Source of the DNA: Pseudomonadales bacterium | Lineage (GTDB): Bacteria; Pseudomonadota; Gammaproteobacteria; Pseudomonadales; Azotimanducaceae | Length of the DNA: 39,964 nt | Direction of reading: 5' to 3' | NCBI GenBank assembly: GCA_022822135.1 | Contig: JAJECH010000035.1 | Coordinates: 1-39,964 of the forward strand | Shown: one piece after another, positions 1 through 7,611 of the stretch | Layout: each line of letters starts with the position of its first letter | Numbering within the stretch: the first letter of the stretch is position 1 | The notes under the pieces: generated by a model | The model's input: the letters and a program-made list of their open reading frames with translations, nothing else | Told to the model about the DNA's origin: nothing | Databases searched by the model: none | Program-made: the position numbers and the translations under genes

Positions 1-21
1 ATAAGAAACTTCGACCGCGGC

Positions 22-58
22 GAAAAAGCCTTTCGGGCTACGCCCTCAAGGCTTTTTC
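22..58. terminator. Bidirectional terminator-like hairpin
   Basis: Bases 22-32 (GAAAAAGCCTT) pair perfectly with 48-58 (AAGGCTTTTTC). The 15-nt loop contains a second short stem (GGGC at 35-38 with GCCC at 42-45). The A-tract and T-tract at the two ends of the stem make it terminator-like in both directions. It lies just beyond the insertion-sequence-like repeats at 92-134, so it could terminate a mobile-element gene left of the window or the lipoprotein gene to its right. Confidence 0.6.
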
Positions 59-65
59 CCCGCTA

Positions 66-740
66 TCAATACGTTAAATGCCTGCTACTAGGACCGGCAG
101 TTTCAGTGTCGTTTGACCGGCAGTTTCGGTGTCGCGTGACAACATTCCCTGCGGGATCCGCCGCGGTGACACTGATCGAGTGGTCCCCTTGCACAATCCC
201 TGGGAGAATCCAAGGATTTCCGCAACTCTCTGCTTCCAAGTCGTCACGCTGGCATTCGAGAGATGCGCCTTCTTCCGACGTCACAAAATGAAAGATGGCT
301 CGATTGGATGGGGTTGTCGCGAGCGGTCGGCTCACTAGTCGCAACGTAGGCGCTGTGAGGTCAACGTGCCACGTGACCGTAGCCCATGTTGCATCGGTAT
401 TCCCCGCGGTGTCTGTGGCACGCACGCGAAACGTGTGCTCTCCTTCACTAAGGTCAGATTCGGTATGCGGGGAGGTGCAACTGGCGATGGCGCCACTGTC
501 CAATTGACACTCGAAGGTTGACCCCGCTTCGTTGCTGGCGAACAGGAATTCGGCAGTAGTCTCATTCGTCGCCGAAGGTGGAACGCCTGTAAGGCTCGTC
601 GAGGGAGGTATAGTGTCGATCGTCGGACCAGGTGCAGGGGGTGGTGTCGTTGGACCAGAGCCACCTCCGCCACCGCAGCCGCCGGTAAGAACAAATATCG
701 CGAGTGCGAGAGAGGAAACGCGAGTGTTTGTTGCGATCAT
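66..740 (-). CDS. Ig-like-repeat surface lipoprotein, 3' end replaced by mobile-element end
   Basis: This 224-residue ORF has a lipoprotein signal peptide ending LTGGC (Cys22), a Gly-rich then Pro-rich linker (23-40), and two bacterial Ig-like/cadherin-like repeats at about 45-128 and 130-200. Both repeats show the familiar pattern of E/L-C-Q-x-D, a second Cys, G-E/D-H and A-D-x-A-G-N, so each probably has one disulfide. An extracellular or outer-membrane location is inferred. After the second A-D-P-A-G-N motif, where such proteins normally continue with another strand and repeat, the last ~24 residues are translated from the tandem repeats at 92-134. The native C-terminus therefore seems lost. 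The start codon sits in a hairpin (740-758). No enzymatic function is indicated. Confidence 0.7.
   Translation of the reverse strand: MIATNTRVSSLALAIFVLTGGCGGGGGSGPTTPPPAPGPTIDTIPPSTSLTGVPPSATNETTAEFLFASNEAGSTFECQLDSGAIASCTSPHTESDLSEGEHTFRVRATDTAGNTDATWATVTWHVDLTAPTLRLVSRPLATTPSNRAIFHFVTSEEGASLECQRDDLEAESCGNPWILPGIVQGDHSISVTAADPAGNVVTRHRNCRSNDTETAGPSSRHLTY
92..134. repeat. Tandem 20-bp repeat, probable insertion-sequence end
   Basis: Two copies of a 20-bp unit (92-111 and 115-134) occur with a 23-bp period and differ at one base. On the minus strand each reads CGACACYGAAACTGCCGGTC. Several tandem copies of a ~20-bp motif at one terminus is the pattern known for IS21-family elements, where they bind the transposase. 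I recall similar ACACTGAAACTG motifs at such ends but cannot confirm the family here. The repeat coincides with the point where the neighbouring lipoprotein stops looking like its Ig-like domain. Any istA/istB genes would lie left of base 1. Confidence 0.5.
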
Positions 741-758
741 CAGATACCCCCTATCTGA
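740..758 (-). promoter_or_regulatory. Hairpin presenting the ribosome binding site of the lipoprotein gene
   Basis: On the minus strand, TCAGATA (758-752) and TATCTGA (746-740) form a perfect 7-bp stem around a loop that is exactly GGGGG. The G-run is the only Shine-Dalgarno-like sequence here and lies 6 nt before the ATG. The last base of the stem is the first base of the start codon. The sequence is visible directly. Whether it acts as a translational switch, a stabiliser or a DNA operator is inference. Confidence 0.45.
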
Positions 759-816
759 ACTCGCTCGAGCACCAATTCATCTATACGAATACAGGCGGAC
801 GCATCAGTTTGTTTCG

Positions 817-1791
817 TCAAGCATAAGGCTCGGAAGGGCGCGCTTCACGCAGTAATTTGACGTAGTTGTTGAATCTACGATGAGCAAGCGCGCCTTGGTG
901 TAACGCGTCACGGACAGCGCAGTCAGGTTCCGCATTGTGCCGGCAATCATTGAAGCGGCACTGGGCAGCTATTTCTGTAATGTCGCCGAATACCACCGCA
1001 ATAGCATCCTCGCCATCCAGGATGCCTAGTTCTCGCACACCTGGATTGTCGACAACGATTGCGCCTGAAGGAAGTTGGATCAACGTGCGGCGAATGGTGG
1101 TGTGGCGGCCTTTCGCGTCCTGATCGCGAACGCTTTGAGTCGCTTGAAGTTCCTTCCCGAGTAGCGTGTTAATTAAGGTGGACTTTCCAACGCCCGAAGA
1201 ACCGAGAAGCGCTGTTGTTTCACCAGAATGCAGAAGGGAGGCTAGTTCTTGACAAGAACCAGTATCTCGAGCGTCTACTTCATGCACCGGAGGTAGTAGA
1301 GGAATTTGGTTAAGTCGATTTCGAAAGAGATCTAAGTCCGAACACTGATCGATCTTGGTGAGGACGATTTCGGCTACCACGTTGCTTTGCGAAGCTAACA
1401 CGAGACCTCGTTCCAATCGAGATTCGTTGAAATTCTGATTTGCAGATACAACTAGAAAGATCCGTTCGAAGTTCGCGAGCATGATTTGCGAACGGTGGTC
1501 GTGTCCACTCCGACGGCGTTGCAGTTCGTTTTTTCGTTCCAACAACTTCACCGGATCGTGAGTCGCTGCGTCACACAGTAGCCAGTCGCCAGTCGTAGGT
1601 CGTACTTCGAGTTGAGGCGCATCACGAATCCGTACGCTTTTCCTCAGAGTGAGCGATTGGATCTCAAACGACTGCCGACTAACGGCGACCACACGGGCAG
1701 GTTCGAGAGATGCGGCATCTTCTGCAACCTGATCGTCAAAAAACGCGGACCAACCCAAGGAAGCTAGTTCTTCGGAATACCCGTTTGTCAT
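817..1791 (-). CDS. rsgA: Ribosome small-subunit-dependent GTPase A (RsgA/YjeQ)
   Basis: This is a 324-residue circularly permuted GTPase that assists late maturation of the 30S subunit in the cytoplasm. The N-terminal part (about 30-85) fits the OB fold. The G motifs come in permuted order: TKID (145-148, G4), GSSGVGKS (197-204, G1), the switch region KGRHTT (227-232) and DNPG (248-251, G3). The C-terminal zinc knuckle is formed by Cys278, Cys283, His285 and Cys291. Length and motif order are normal for RsgA. The ATG lies at 1789-1791. The gene is divergent from the epimerase gene at 1878. In many gammaproteobacteria rsgA neighbours orn or psd, but neither is present here. Confidence 0.95.
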   Translation of the reverse strand: MTNGYSEELASLGWSAFFDDQVAEDAASLEPARVVAVSRQSFEIQSLTLRKSVRIRDAPQLEVRPTTGDWLLCDAATHDPVKLLERKNELQRRRSGHDHRSQIMLANFERIFLVVSANQNFNESRLERGLVLASQSNVVAEIVLTKIDQCSDLDLFRNRLNQIPLLPPVHEVDARDTGSCQELASLLHSGETTALLGSSGVGKSTLINTLLGKELQATQSVRDQDAKGRHTTIRRTLIQLPSGAIVVDNPGVRELGILDGEDAIAVVFGDITEIAAQCRFNDCRHNAEPDCAVRDALHQGALAHRRFNNYVKLLREARPSEPYA

Positions 1792-1877
1792 GTCATTTCA
1801 GCGATTTCAGCTGTGCATGGTCACATGCCGTGAATACCATAGGCGCCGCAAATTCATAAACGGAGAAAGGAAATCGC

Positions 1878-2951
1878 ATGCCTGCAATTCCCAAGGGTGG
1901 TACCGTCGCAGTAACGGGTTCTGCCGGATTTATCGGTAGCTGGGTCGTACGCCTCTTACTTGACAAAGGTTACCGCGTCCGAGCCTGTGTTCGTGATGTC
2001 AATGACGACAACCGCTGCGCGTTTTTACGCAACATGCCGGCATATGCATCGGGTCGCTTGACGTTGCATTCTGCCAATTTAGACGAACCGGGGGTATTTG
2101 ACGACATTTTCGCTGGTTGTCATGGTGTCGCGCACGTCTCTCATGTGAGTAATTACAGCGACCAAGAGTACGTAAAGATGGTCTGCGATCACATGATCGA
2201 GAGTGTCAATAAATCGCGCACCGTCGGAAGAGTCGTGGTCACATCAAGTATCGCTGCCGTGATCTCTGAGATGGACCTCAATGAGATTGAGCGGCGACCG
2301 ACGCTCTATGAAGATCGTTATCCGGATGAATTGAACCCTCGGCGCACCTTTGATCGTCAAGGCTACTCAATGGGTAAGGTACTTGCACAACGTTCCTTCT
2401 CCGATGCCGCAGAAGAGAACGGTGAATGGGATGCGATCACGGTCTGTCCAGCAGATAACGTTGGACCCATCCAGTCCGCGCACCAGAAGGACATGGGTCC
2501 TTGGCAGCACAATATTGAGATGATGCTCACGGGTGAGTACTTTCAAAACGGTGTATACAGACCGTGGATGACGGTGGATGTGCGCGACGACGCTCTGTGT
2601 CACATCGGGGTACTTGAAAGCGTGTTCGTTAAGAACGGTGAACGCTACATCGCTTGGTCGACAGATACTCCAAAGGTTGAAGAAATCTGCGCCATGATCG
2701 ACGAGATCTTGCCCGAAATTGGGCACGCGACGCCAGAGGTCACTGACAATCATCCTGAACGTCACCAAGCTCGCGAGGCGGAATTCCGAGGGATATGGGC
2801 TAAAGCCGATCTGCGGAATGATCGGATTCGCGACCTGATCGGAATCGAGTTTCGACCGTTCGAAGTATCGCTACGAGACTGCGTTGAGTCGCTCTTAACC
2901 GTCGCAAAGGTGAAACCGGTTTTGCGTGAAGGGTTTAGTCACTACGTTTAG
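1878..2951 (+). CDS. NAD(P)-dependent epimerase/dehydratase family reductase
   Basis: This 357-residue extended short-chain dehydrogenase resembles dihydroflavonol-4-reductase or cinnamoyl-CoA-reductase type enzymes. The Rossmann motif G14-x-x-G17-x-x-G20 is near the N-terminus, followed by a basic stretch typical of NADP preference. The catalytic Tyr163-x-x-x-Lys167 pair is present. The substrate cannot be read from the sequence; an aldehyde, ketone or sugar-like compound is possible. The ATG is preceded by an AAAGGAA ribosome binding site. A PhyH dioxygenase gene follows on the same strand 68 nt downstream, so the two may act on the same metabolite (inference). Confidence 0.85.
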   Translation: MPAIPKGGTVAVTGSAGFIGSWVVRLLLDKGYRVRACVRDVNDDNRCAFLRNMPAYASGRLTLHSANLDEPGVFDDIFAGCHGVAHVSHVSNYSDQEYVKMVCDHMIESVNKSRTVGRVVVTSSIAAVISEMDLNEIERRPTLYEDRYPDELNPRRTFDRQGYSMGKVLAQRSFSDAAEENGEWDAITVCPADNVGPIQSAHQKDMGPWQHNIEMMLTGEYFQNGVYRPWMTVDVRDDALCHIGVLESVFVKNGERYIAWSTDTPKVEEICAMIDEILPEIGHATPEVTDNHPERHQAREAEFRGIWAKADLRNDRIRDLIGIEFRPFEVSLRDCVESLLTVAKVKPVLREGFSHYV

Positions 2952-3019
2952 ACTTTGCGTCGTAGGACGTAGATGACCGGAATGGGCACCCGTTGCGCTA
3001 AGCCACGGGTGGTCTTCGC

Positions 3020-3847
3020 ATGAGTGCACACCTTAGCTCAGACGCGATAAAGAGCTTCGATCAAAACGGGTTTTATTCACCGATTCGCGTTTACAGTGAA
3101 GCGGAAACCGCGGAGTTGCGACGTCAGTTTGAAGCGGTTGAGACCCACTTCGGTCCGAAACAAGCAAAGCGTCATATCACCGATCTGCATCTGATTGCCG
3201 AATGGGCATGGGACGTGGTGCACGATCCCCGTATTGTCGATCCTATAACGGACGTATTGGGTCCGAACGTACTACTATGGTCGCTCAACTGGTTCATTAA
3301 AGAACCCCTTGACCAAAAGTTCGTGAGCTATCATCAAGATGCGACGTATTGGGGACTGGAACCTCATGACGTTGCGACTGCTTGGGTAGCTCTATCGGAC
3401 GCATCAGAGGCGACCGGACCTATGAAATTCGTACCAGGTAGCCACTTAGAGGAAGTCCGGGATCACGACGATACGTTTGGAAAGGACAACCTGCTGTCGC
3501 GGGGGCAGGTCATCGATGGAGACATCGACGAGGAAACGGTGGTGCTTTCGCCTCTCAGTGCAGGGGAAATGTCGTTACATCACGTGCGTCTGATACATGG
3601 TTCAACGCCGAATCAGACCACCGATCGGCGAATTGGTATGGTATTGAGGTATTGTGCGACACATGTAACCCAAACCAAGGTTCGTGATACGGCGGTTCTT
3701 GTTCATGGGGAAGATAACTTCGGCAACTTTGATTTGCTGCCAAAACCAGAGACAGAATTCGGTGAGGTCGAGTTAGCGCGACAGTACGATGCCGTAAGCC
3801 GGATGCAGCGAGCGCTACACTCAAAAGACTACGAAGATAGCGACTAG
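3020..3847 (+). CDS. Phytanoyl-CoA dioxygenase (PhyH) family oxygenase
   Basis: This is a 275-residue Fe(II)/2-oxoglutarate-dependent oxygenase of the PhyH family, cytosolic, and expected to hydroxylate a small organic substrate. The iron triad is visible: His105-x-Asp107 and His193 (in LIHGS). Arg203/Arg204 after it are candidates to bind 2-oxoglutarate. The GPMKFVPGSH segment (133-142) is a family hallmark. Length is typical. It lies 68 nt after the epimerase gene on the same strand and converges with a second PhyH gene whose stop codon is 23 nt away. The two share the fold, but the native substrate is unknown. Confidence 0.85.
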   Translation: MSAHLSSDAIKSFDQNGFYSPIRVYSEAETAELRRQFEAVETHFGPKQAKRHITDLHLIAEWAWDVVHDPRIVDPITDVLGPNVLLWSLNWFIKEPLDQKFVSYHQDATYWGLEPHDVATAWVALSDASEATGPMKFVPGSHLEEVRDHDDTFGKDNLLSRGQVIDGDIDEETVVLSPLSAGEMSLHHVRLIHGSTPNQTTDRRIGMVLRYCATHVTQTKVRDTAVLVHGEDNFGNFDLLPKPETEFGEVELARQYDAVSRMQRALHSKDYEDSD

Positions 3848-3870
3848 AGAGTACTAGGCTTGTTGCTCGT

Positions 3871-4629
3871 TCAAGCGTCGGCTTGTGCGAGGATCGAAGC
3901 TACCTCACTGGAAAAGCTCTTGCTAGCTACCTCACCGCTTAAGACGGTTTGTTCCCAGTGTTTCTCCTGCAGGGACGACATGTAATTCTGGTTCACGAAG
4001 TGGATACCGACACCGACGCGTCGGTCATCAGTCTGATTGTCGCCGGTGGCATGAGGGGTCCCGAAACAGAAGAACACCACACCGCCGGCTTCAAGCTCAC
4101 AATGCACGGCACGTGATTCGTCAAGTTGAGTGTAGATATGGTGGTCGGAGGCTGGGTCTCGGGTGTGGGGCAAATCCTCGTTAAATGCACCCGGTACGAC
4201 TTTAAGCGTTCCGTTTGTCTTGTCGCCATCGTGGATTGCGATCCACATTGCGGTCCCGCGAAGCGGGTCTCTCAATTTGAAATAGGCGTTGTCGGTGTGC
4301 CAGCTCGTACCCATTCCGGAGTGCGGCGGTTTGTAGAACGACTGATCAAGGATTTTGATCACCGGGTGCCCGATCAGATTTCCAACCGCATCGATGACCT
4401 TTGGTGTAAAAGGCAATGCCTTAAACAAACGGCTTCTCGGGTAGAGTGGGATCAGCTGGTAGTTTTGTCGAACTTCAGGATTTGTCGAAACGTCGCGGAA
4501 CATGCCGCTCTTGATCCATCGAGCGACTTCCGACTGCATCGCTGCAACTTCATCTTCGGAAAAGAAGTGCGGAACCGTGGTGTAGCCTTCGGTAAGGAAT
4601 TGGTCCACTTGCGCTTGACGGAGCGACAT
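3871..4629 (-). CDS. Phytanoyl-CoA dioxygenase (PhyH) family oxygenase
   Basis: This 252-residue PhyH-family Fe(II)/2-oxoglutarate oxygenase starts at the ATG at 4629. The frame stays open to a GTG at 4671, but the first 14 codons from there do not fit the family, whereas MSLRQAQVDQFLTEGY is a classic PhyH N-terminus. The iron ligands are His111-x-Asp113 and His193, and Arg203/Arg204 are the likely 2-oxoglutarate anchor. The W-H-T-D-N context around the HxD motif matches bacterial PhyH enzymes acting on small hydrophilic substrates. It is convergent with the PhyH gene at 3020 and divergent from rpoH. The substrate is unknown. Confidence 0.85.
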   Translation of the reverse strand: MSLRQAQVDQFLTEGYTTVPHFFSEDEVAAMQSEVARWIKSGMFRDVSTNPEVRQNYQLIPLYPRSRLFKALPFTPKVIDAVGNLIGHPVIKILDQSFYKPPHSGMGTSWHTDNAYFKLRDPLRGTAMWIAIHDGDKTNGTLKVVPGAFNEDLPHTRDPASDHHIYTQLDESRAVHCELEAGGVVFFCFGTPHATGDNQTDDRRVGVGIHFVNQNYMSSLQEKHWEQTVLSGEVASKSFSSEVASILAQADA

Positions 4630-4735
4630 CTTGACGAGTTCGATTTGCGTCGCGGAATTAAACCCAGACACCGGTGAGGATCAAAAACAGGTGGCAGACA
4701 AGGTCTGTTCCTGTCCGTCGTGCTTTGCAAATCCG

Positions 4736-4761
4736 CTTGAAAATACGAAAATTACCCATAT
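4736..4761 (+). promoter_or_regulatory. Candidate sigma-32 (heat-shock) promoter of rpoH
   Basis: CTTGAAA at 4736-4742 is followed after 11 nt by ACCCATAT at 4754-4761. This closely matches the sigma-32 pattern CTTGAAA / CCCCATNT. The spacer is one or two bases shorter than in the E. coli dnaK or groE promoters. Transcription would begin near 4769, about 40 nt before the TTG start of rpoH. TTGAAA with TATGTA (16-nt spacer) is a much weaker sigma-70 reading of the same bases. If real, rpoH is positively autoregulated. Confidence 0.5.
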
Positions 4762-4810
4762 GTATAGGATGTGAGCGAAGAAAAATACGCAAACATCCCG
4801 AGTCATCTCG

Positions 4811-5716
4811 TTGGAAACGCCTAATTTGACGACCTCGAATGCACTTGTAATGTCGAACTTGGTACCGGGTGCCAATCTTCAACAGTACATTAATGCAGTC
4901 AATTCTTTTCCCGTACTCACCGTTGAGCGTGAGCGGGAACTCGCGCGTCGTCTTTATGAGCATGACGATCTAGATGCGGCACGAGAGCTGGTACTCTCAC
5001 ATTTACGGTTCGTGGTTCATGTGTCGCGGTCGTATGAGGGCTATGGGCTACCGCAGGAAGACCTGATTCAGGAAGGAAACGTCGGGTTAATGAAAGCCGT
5101 CGACAGATTTGATCCAAATCGAGGTGTCCGCCTCGTTACCTTTGCGGTCCATTGGATCAAAGCGGAGATGAATGAATACGTACTACGTAATTGGCGCATC
5201 CTCAAAATCGCGACCAACAAGGCTCAACGCAAACTGTTTTACAAGCTACGCGGCAAGAAACAGGAACTCGGCCAACTCAACACCTTAACGGCTGCAGAAA
5301 CCAAGCTCGTAGCAAAAGATCTCGGTGTAAAACCAGAAGAAGTACGCGAGATGGAGGCTCGTTTAGGCGGGCAGGATATTCCTTTCGAGACTCCTACAGA
5401 GGATGATTACGCCTCCGATGATGGCGATGGTCTCGCACCGGAAAATGTACTGTATGTCGACCACTCAGATCCTGCTGAAATCGCAGAAGATGAACAGTGG
5501 TCCGAGTTGATGCATAAGAAACTTCAAGCCGCTCTTGAAGCGCTCGATGACCGATCGCGAGAAATCGTCTTTGGTCGTTTTATTAGCGATGAAACACGGA
5601 CGCTCGAAGATCTTGGATCTGAGTTCGGCATTTCCGCGGAACGAGTACGTCAGCTTGAACGCCGAGCGTTACTCGATATCAAGGAGTCTCTTGGCGGCGA
5701 ACTAACGCTTGCTTAG
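4811..5716 (+). CDS. rpoH: RNA polymerase sigma factor RpoH (sigma-32)
   Basis: This is a 301-residue heat-shock sigma factor directing RNA polymerase to chaperone and protease promoters. Region 1.2 (near PVLTVEREREL), region 2 (SHLRFVVHVSRSYEGYGL, DLIQEGNVGLMKAVDRFDP, VHWIKAEMNEYVLRNWRI) and the RpoH box (QRKLFYKLR) are all recognisable. Region 4 ends with the helix-turn-helix FGISAERVRQLERRAL. The frame opens with a TTG at 4811. An internal ATG at 4850 would give 288 residues and is equally compatible with the family, and neither has a strong ribosome binding site. A sigma-32-like promoter candidate sits upstream. trmB follows after 50 nt. Confidence 0.95.
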   Translation: METPNLTTSNALVMSNLVPGANLQQYINAVNSFPVLTVERERELARRLYEHDDLDAARELVLSHLRFVVHVSRSYEGYGLPQEDLIQEGNVGLMKAVDRFDPNRGVRLVTFAVHWIKAEMNEYVLRNWRILKIATNKAQRKLFYKLRGKKQELGQLNTLTAAETKLVAKDLGVKPEEVREMEARLGGQDIPFETPTEDDYASDDGDGLAPENVLYVDHSDPAEIAEDEQWSELMHKKLQAALEALDDRSREIVFGRFISDETRTLEDLGSEFGISAERVRQLERRALLDIKESLGGELTLA

Positions 5717-5766
5717 AGCAGCACGCGTCATCCACGGCGTGGCAAAGTGAATGCGAACCAGCCACG

Positions 5767-6432
5767 TTGAAACAAGCGAAGTCTGATTCCTACCCTCAGC
5801 GACGCGTCTATGTACGCCGTCGCAGTCGCACGACTGTAGCTCAGGCGAGAGCACTGGAGCGTCTTGATGAGTACTTACTCTCACCGGGTTCGATTCCAGA
5901 CGCATTCGGTCGAACTGCCCCTTGTTTAGTCGAGATCGGCTTCGGGAACGGCACTGCGTTAGCAGAATTCGCGTCCGCGAATCCGGATTGGAATTGCGTG
6001 GGTGTTGAGGTTTTTCGTCCTGGGATCGGTGCGTTAATCAATCAGTGCGAACAGCGGGACATCGAGAACGTACGGATCGTTGATGGCGAAGGTCTCACCT
6101 ATCTCGAGTCACTTTCCGATAACTCGGTAGATCTGATTTGGGTGTTGTTTCCTGATCCATGGCCTAAAGCTCGACATCACAAAAGACGTCTGGTCACGCG
6201 CGAGTTCGCTGAAGTTGTGGCACAGAAGCTGAAGGACGAGGGACAACTGACAATCGCGACGGACTGGGATCCTTACGCAGAGGATATCGAAGAAGCACTC
6301 GGAGACTCCCAATCGTTTAAAGGTGGCATGGTCAAAGGCACGTCGGATCGAATAACGACTAAATATGAAGCGCGAGGCATCCGATTAGGTCACGATGTCT
6401 CCGAATTTAAGTATGTGAAGCGAGCCGTTTGA
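5767..6432 (+). CDS. trmB: tRNA (guanine-N7-)-methyltransferase
   Basis: This 221-residue class I SAM-dependent methyltransferase makes m7G46 in the tRNA variable loop. Motif I is LVEIGFGNGTALAEF (about 57-71). The family signature FPDPWPKARHHKRRL is intact, and the C-terminal TKYEARGxRLGH motif is present. The frame begins at a TTG at 5767, giving the basic N-terminal arm (RRVYVRRRSR) seen in proteobacterial TrmB. It follows rpoH on the same strand; the rpoH-to-trmB neighbourhood is also seen in Pseudomonas. Length is normal. Confidence 0.95.
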   Translation: MKQAKSDSYPQRRVYVRRRSRTTVAQARALERLDEYLLSPGSIPDAFGRTAPCLVEIGFGNGTALAEFASANPDWNCVGVEVFRPGIGALINQCEQRDIENVRIVDGEGLTYLESLSDNSVDLIWVLFPDPWPKARHHKRRLVTREFAEVVAQKLKDEGQLTIATDWDPYAEDIEEALGDSQSFKGGMVKGTSDRITTKYEARGIRLGHDVSEFKYVKRAV

Positions 6433-6491
6433 GGTATTGCGTATAAACCGTGACTAAATTCACCGTTAGGTGATTTAGAGCCATCGAAACG

Positions 6492-7553
6492 GTGGTATTG
6501 GATGATGAAAGGTTAGTAGTGGATCCGATCGCGCAAGATTCTCGGTTAGAACTCATAGGGGCTCCAGGCTCTCCGTACACTCGAAAAATGCTCGCGTGGT
6601 TGCGTTTCAAACGCATTCCGTACGCGATTGATTGGTCGAATCGCAAGATCAACGCAAACTATCCTCCGCCGAAGGTGAGTCTTATTCCGACGTTTTATTT
6701 GCCGGACGACAACGGTGAAATCGAAGCGGTTGTGGATTCAACACCCATCATCAAGCGTTTGGATCCAGAGTTCCCCGCTCGTTCTACAACACCTCCGCAT
6801 CCCATCACGCGGTTTTTGAGTGACTTGGTAGAAGACTATGCCGACGAATGGCTGACTAAGATCATGTTTCACTACCGATGGGCGTTTGAAGAGGACGCTG
6901 CCAATGCTGGTTCGTTGCTACCGTTTTTTAGGAGCATACAAGTCGACGACGAACAGGCATCGGTACTTGAGGCAGCATTTACGGATCGACAGATCAACCG
7001 CTTGTACGTTGTAGGCTCAAATGAGATAACGCGTCCGATCATAGAAGCCAGCTACCTTCGCATCATCGATATCCTCGCTAACCTAATTCAACGGAATGAG
7101 TTTGTACTAGGAGCGCGTCCTTGTGCTGCGGACTTTGGGATCTTCGGCCAATTCACACAACTATCGCAAATCGAACCTACTTCGTTAGCCATTCTCGCGA
7201 AGCGCTCGCAACGCGTGCGAGCTTGGGTGATGAGGGTCGAAGATCTTTGTGGATTAGAGGTCGATGATGAGGATTGGTTTGAGCCAGAGAAAGCAGCTGC
7301 GGAGATACGTGATCTACTCGTCGAAATCGGTCGTACCTATGTGCCGGTCATGTTGGCCAATAGTGCCGCGATCAATGCTGGCGAAACAGAATTTGAAGCC
7401 GAAGTGGATGGTGAACGCTGGGCTCAACCGACGTTTCCGTACCAAGCCAAATGCCTTCAATGGATCAGGGAGGCTTACTTTGCGATGGACGTTGAAGACC
7501 GCAACAAGGCCATGGATTACATGTCTGGTACGGGTTGCGAGAATCTAATCTAA
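6492..7553 (+). CDS. Glutathione S-transferase-like protein, long form
   Basis: This 353-residue protein has a thioredoxin-fold GST N-terminal domain (about 17-95: GAPGSPYTRKMLAWLRFKRIPY, then a cis-Pro segment SLIPTFYLPDD and DSTPIIKRLD). A helical C-terminal domain follows, including CAADFGIFGQF, the usual N-capping box region of GST C-domains. At 353 residues it is well over the 200-230 of canonical GSTs, with about 100 extra residues at the C-terminus of no recognised type. The start is a GTG at 6492. It follows trmB by 59 nt and converges with hemW. The substrate is unknown, and a role in glutathione-linked detoxification is inference. Confidence 0.75.
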   Translation: MVLDDERLVVDPIAQDSRLELIGAPGSPYTRKMLAWLRFKRIPYAIDWSNRKINANYPPPKVSLIPTFYLPDDNGEIEAVVDSTPIIKRLDPEFPARSTTPPHPITRFLSDLVEDYADEWLTKIMFHYRWAFEEDAANAGSLLPFFRSIQVDDEQASVLEAAFTDRQINRLYVVGSNEITRPIIEASYLRIIDILANLIQRNEFVLGARPCAADFGIFGQFTQLSQIEPTSLAILAKRSQRVRAWVMRVEDLCGLEVDDEDWFEPEKAAAEIRDLLVEIGRTYVPVMLANSAAINAGETEFEAEVDGERWAQPTFPYQAKCLQWIREAYFAMDVEDRNKAMDYMSGTGCENLI

Positions 7554-7582
7554 CGAATCAGATATTTTTAACGAGTAGAAAC

Positions 7583-7611
7583 GAACGATTCCGCAGCTAG
7601 AGAAATCGTTC
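7583..7611. other. Inverted repeat between convergent genes, possible terminator
   Basis: GAACGATT (7583-7590) and AATCGTTC (7604-7611) form a perfect 8-bp stem with a 13-nt loop. It covers the last codons and stop of hemW and lies just after the GST-like gene, a usual place for a shared terminator. No T-tract follows on either strand, so intrinsic termination is uncertain. The same GAACGA/TCGTTC arms recur at 28062-28082 and 30961-30980. Confidence 0.35.

Noticed and set aside
4126-4677. 183-codon plus-strand ORF opposite the second PhyH gene
   Set aside because: It is antisense to a gene with complete PhyH metal ligands, and its own translation shows no domain pattern.
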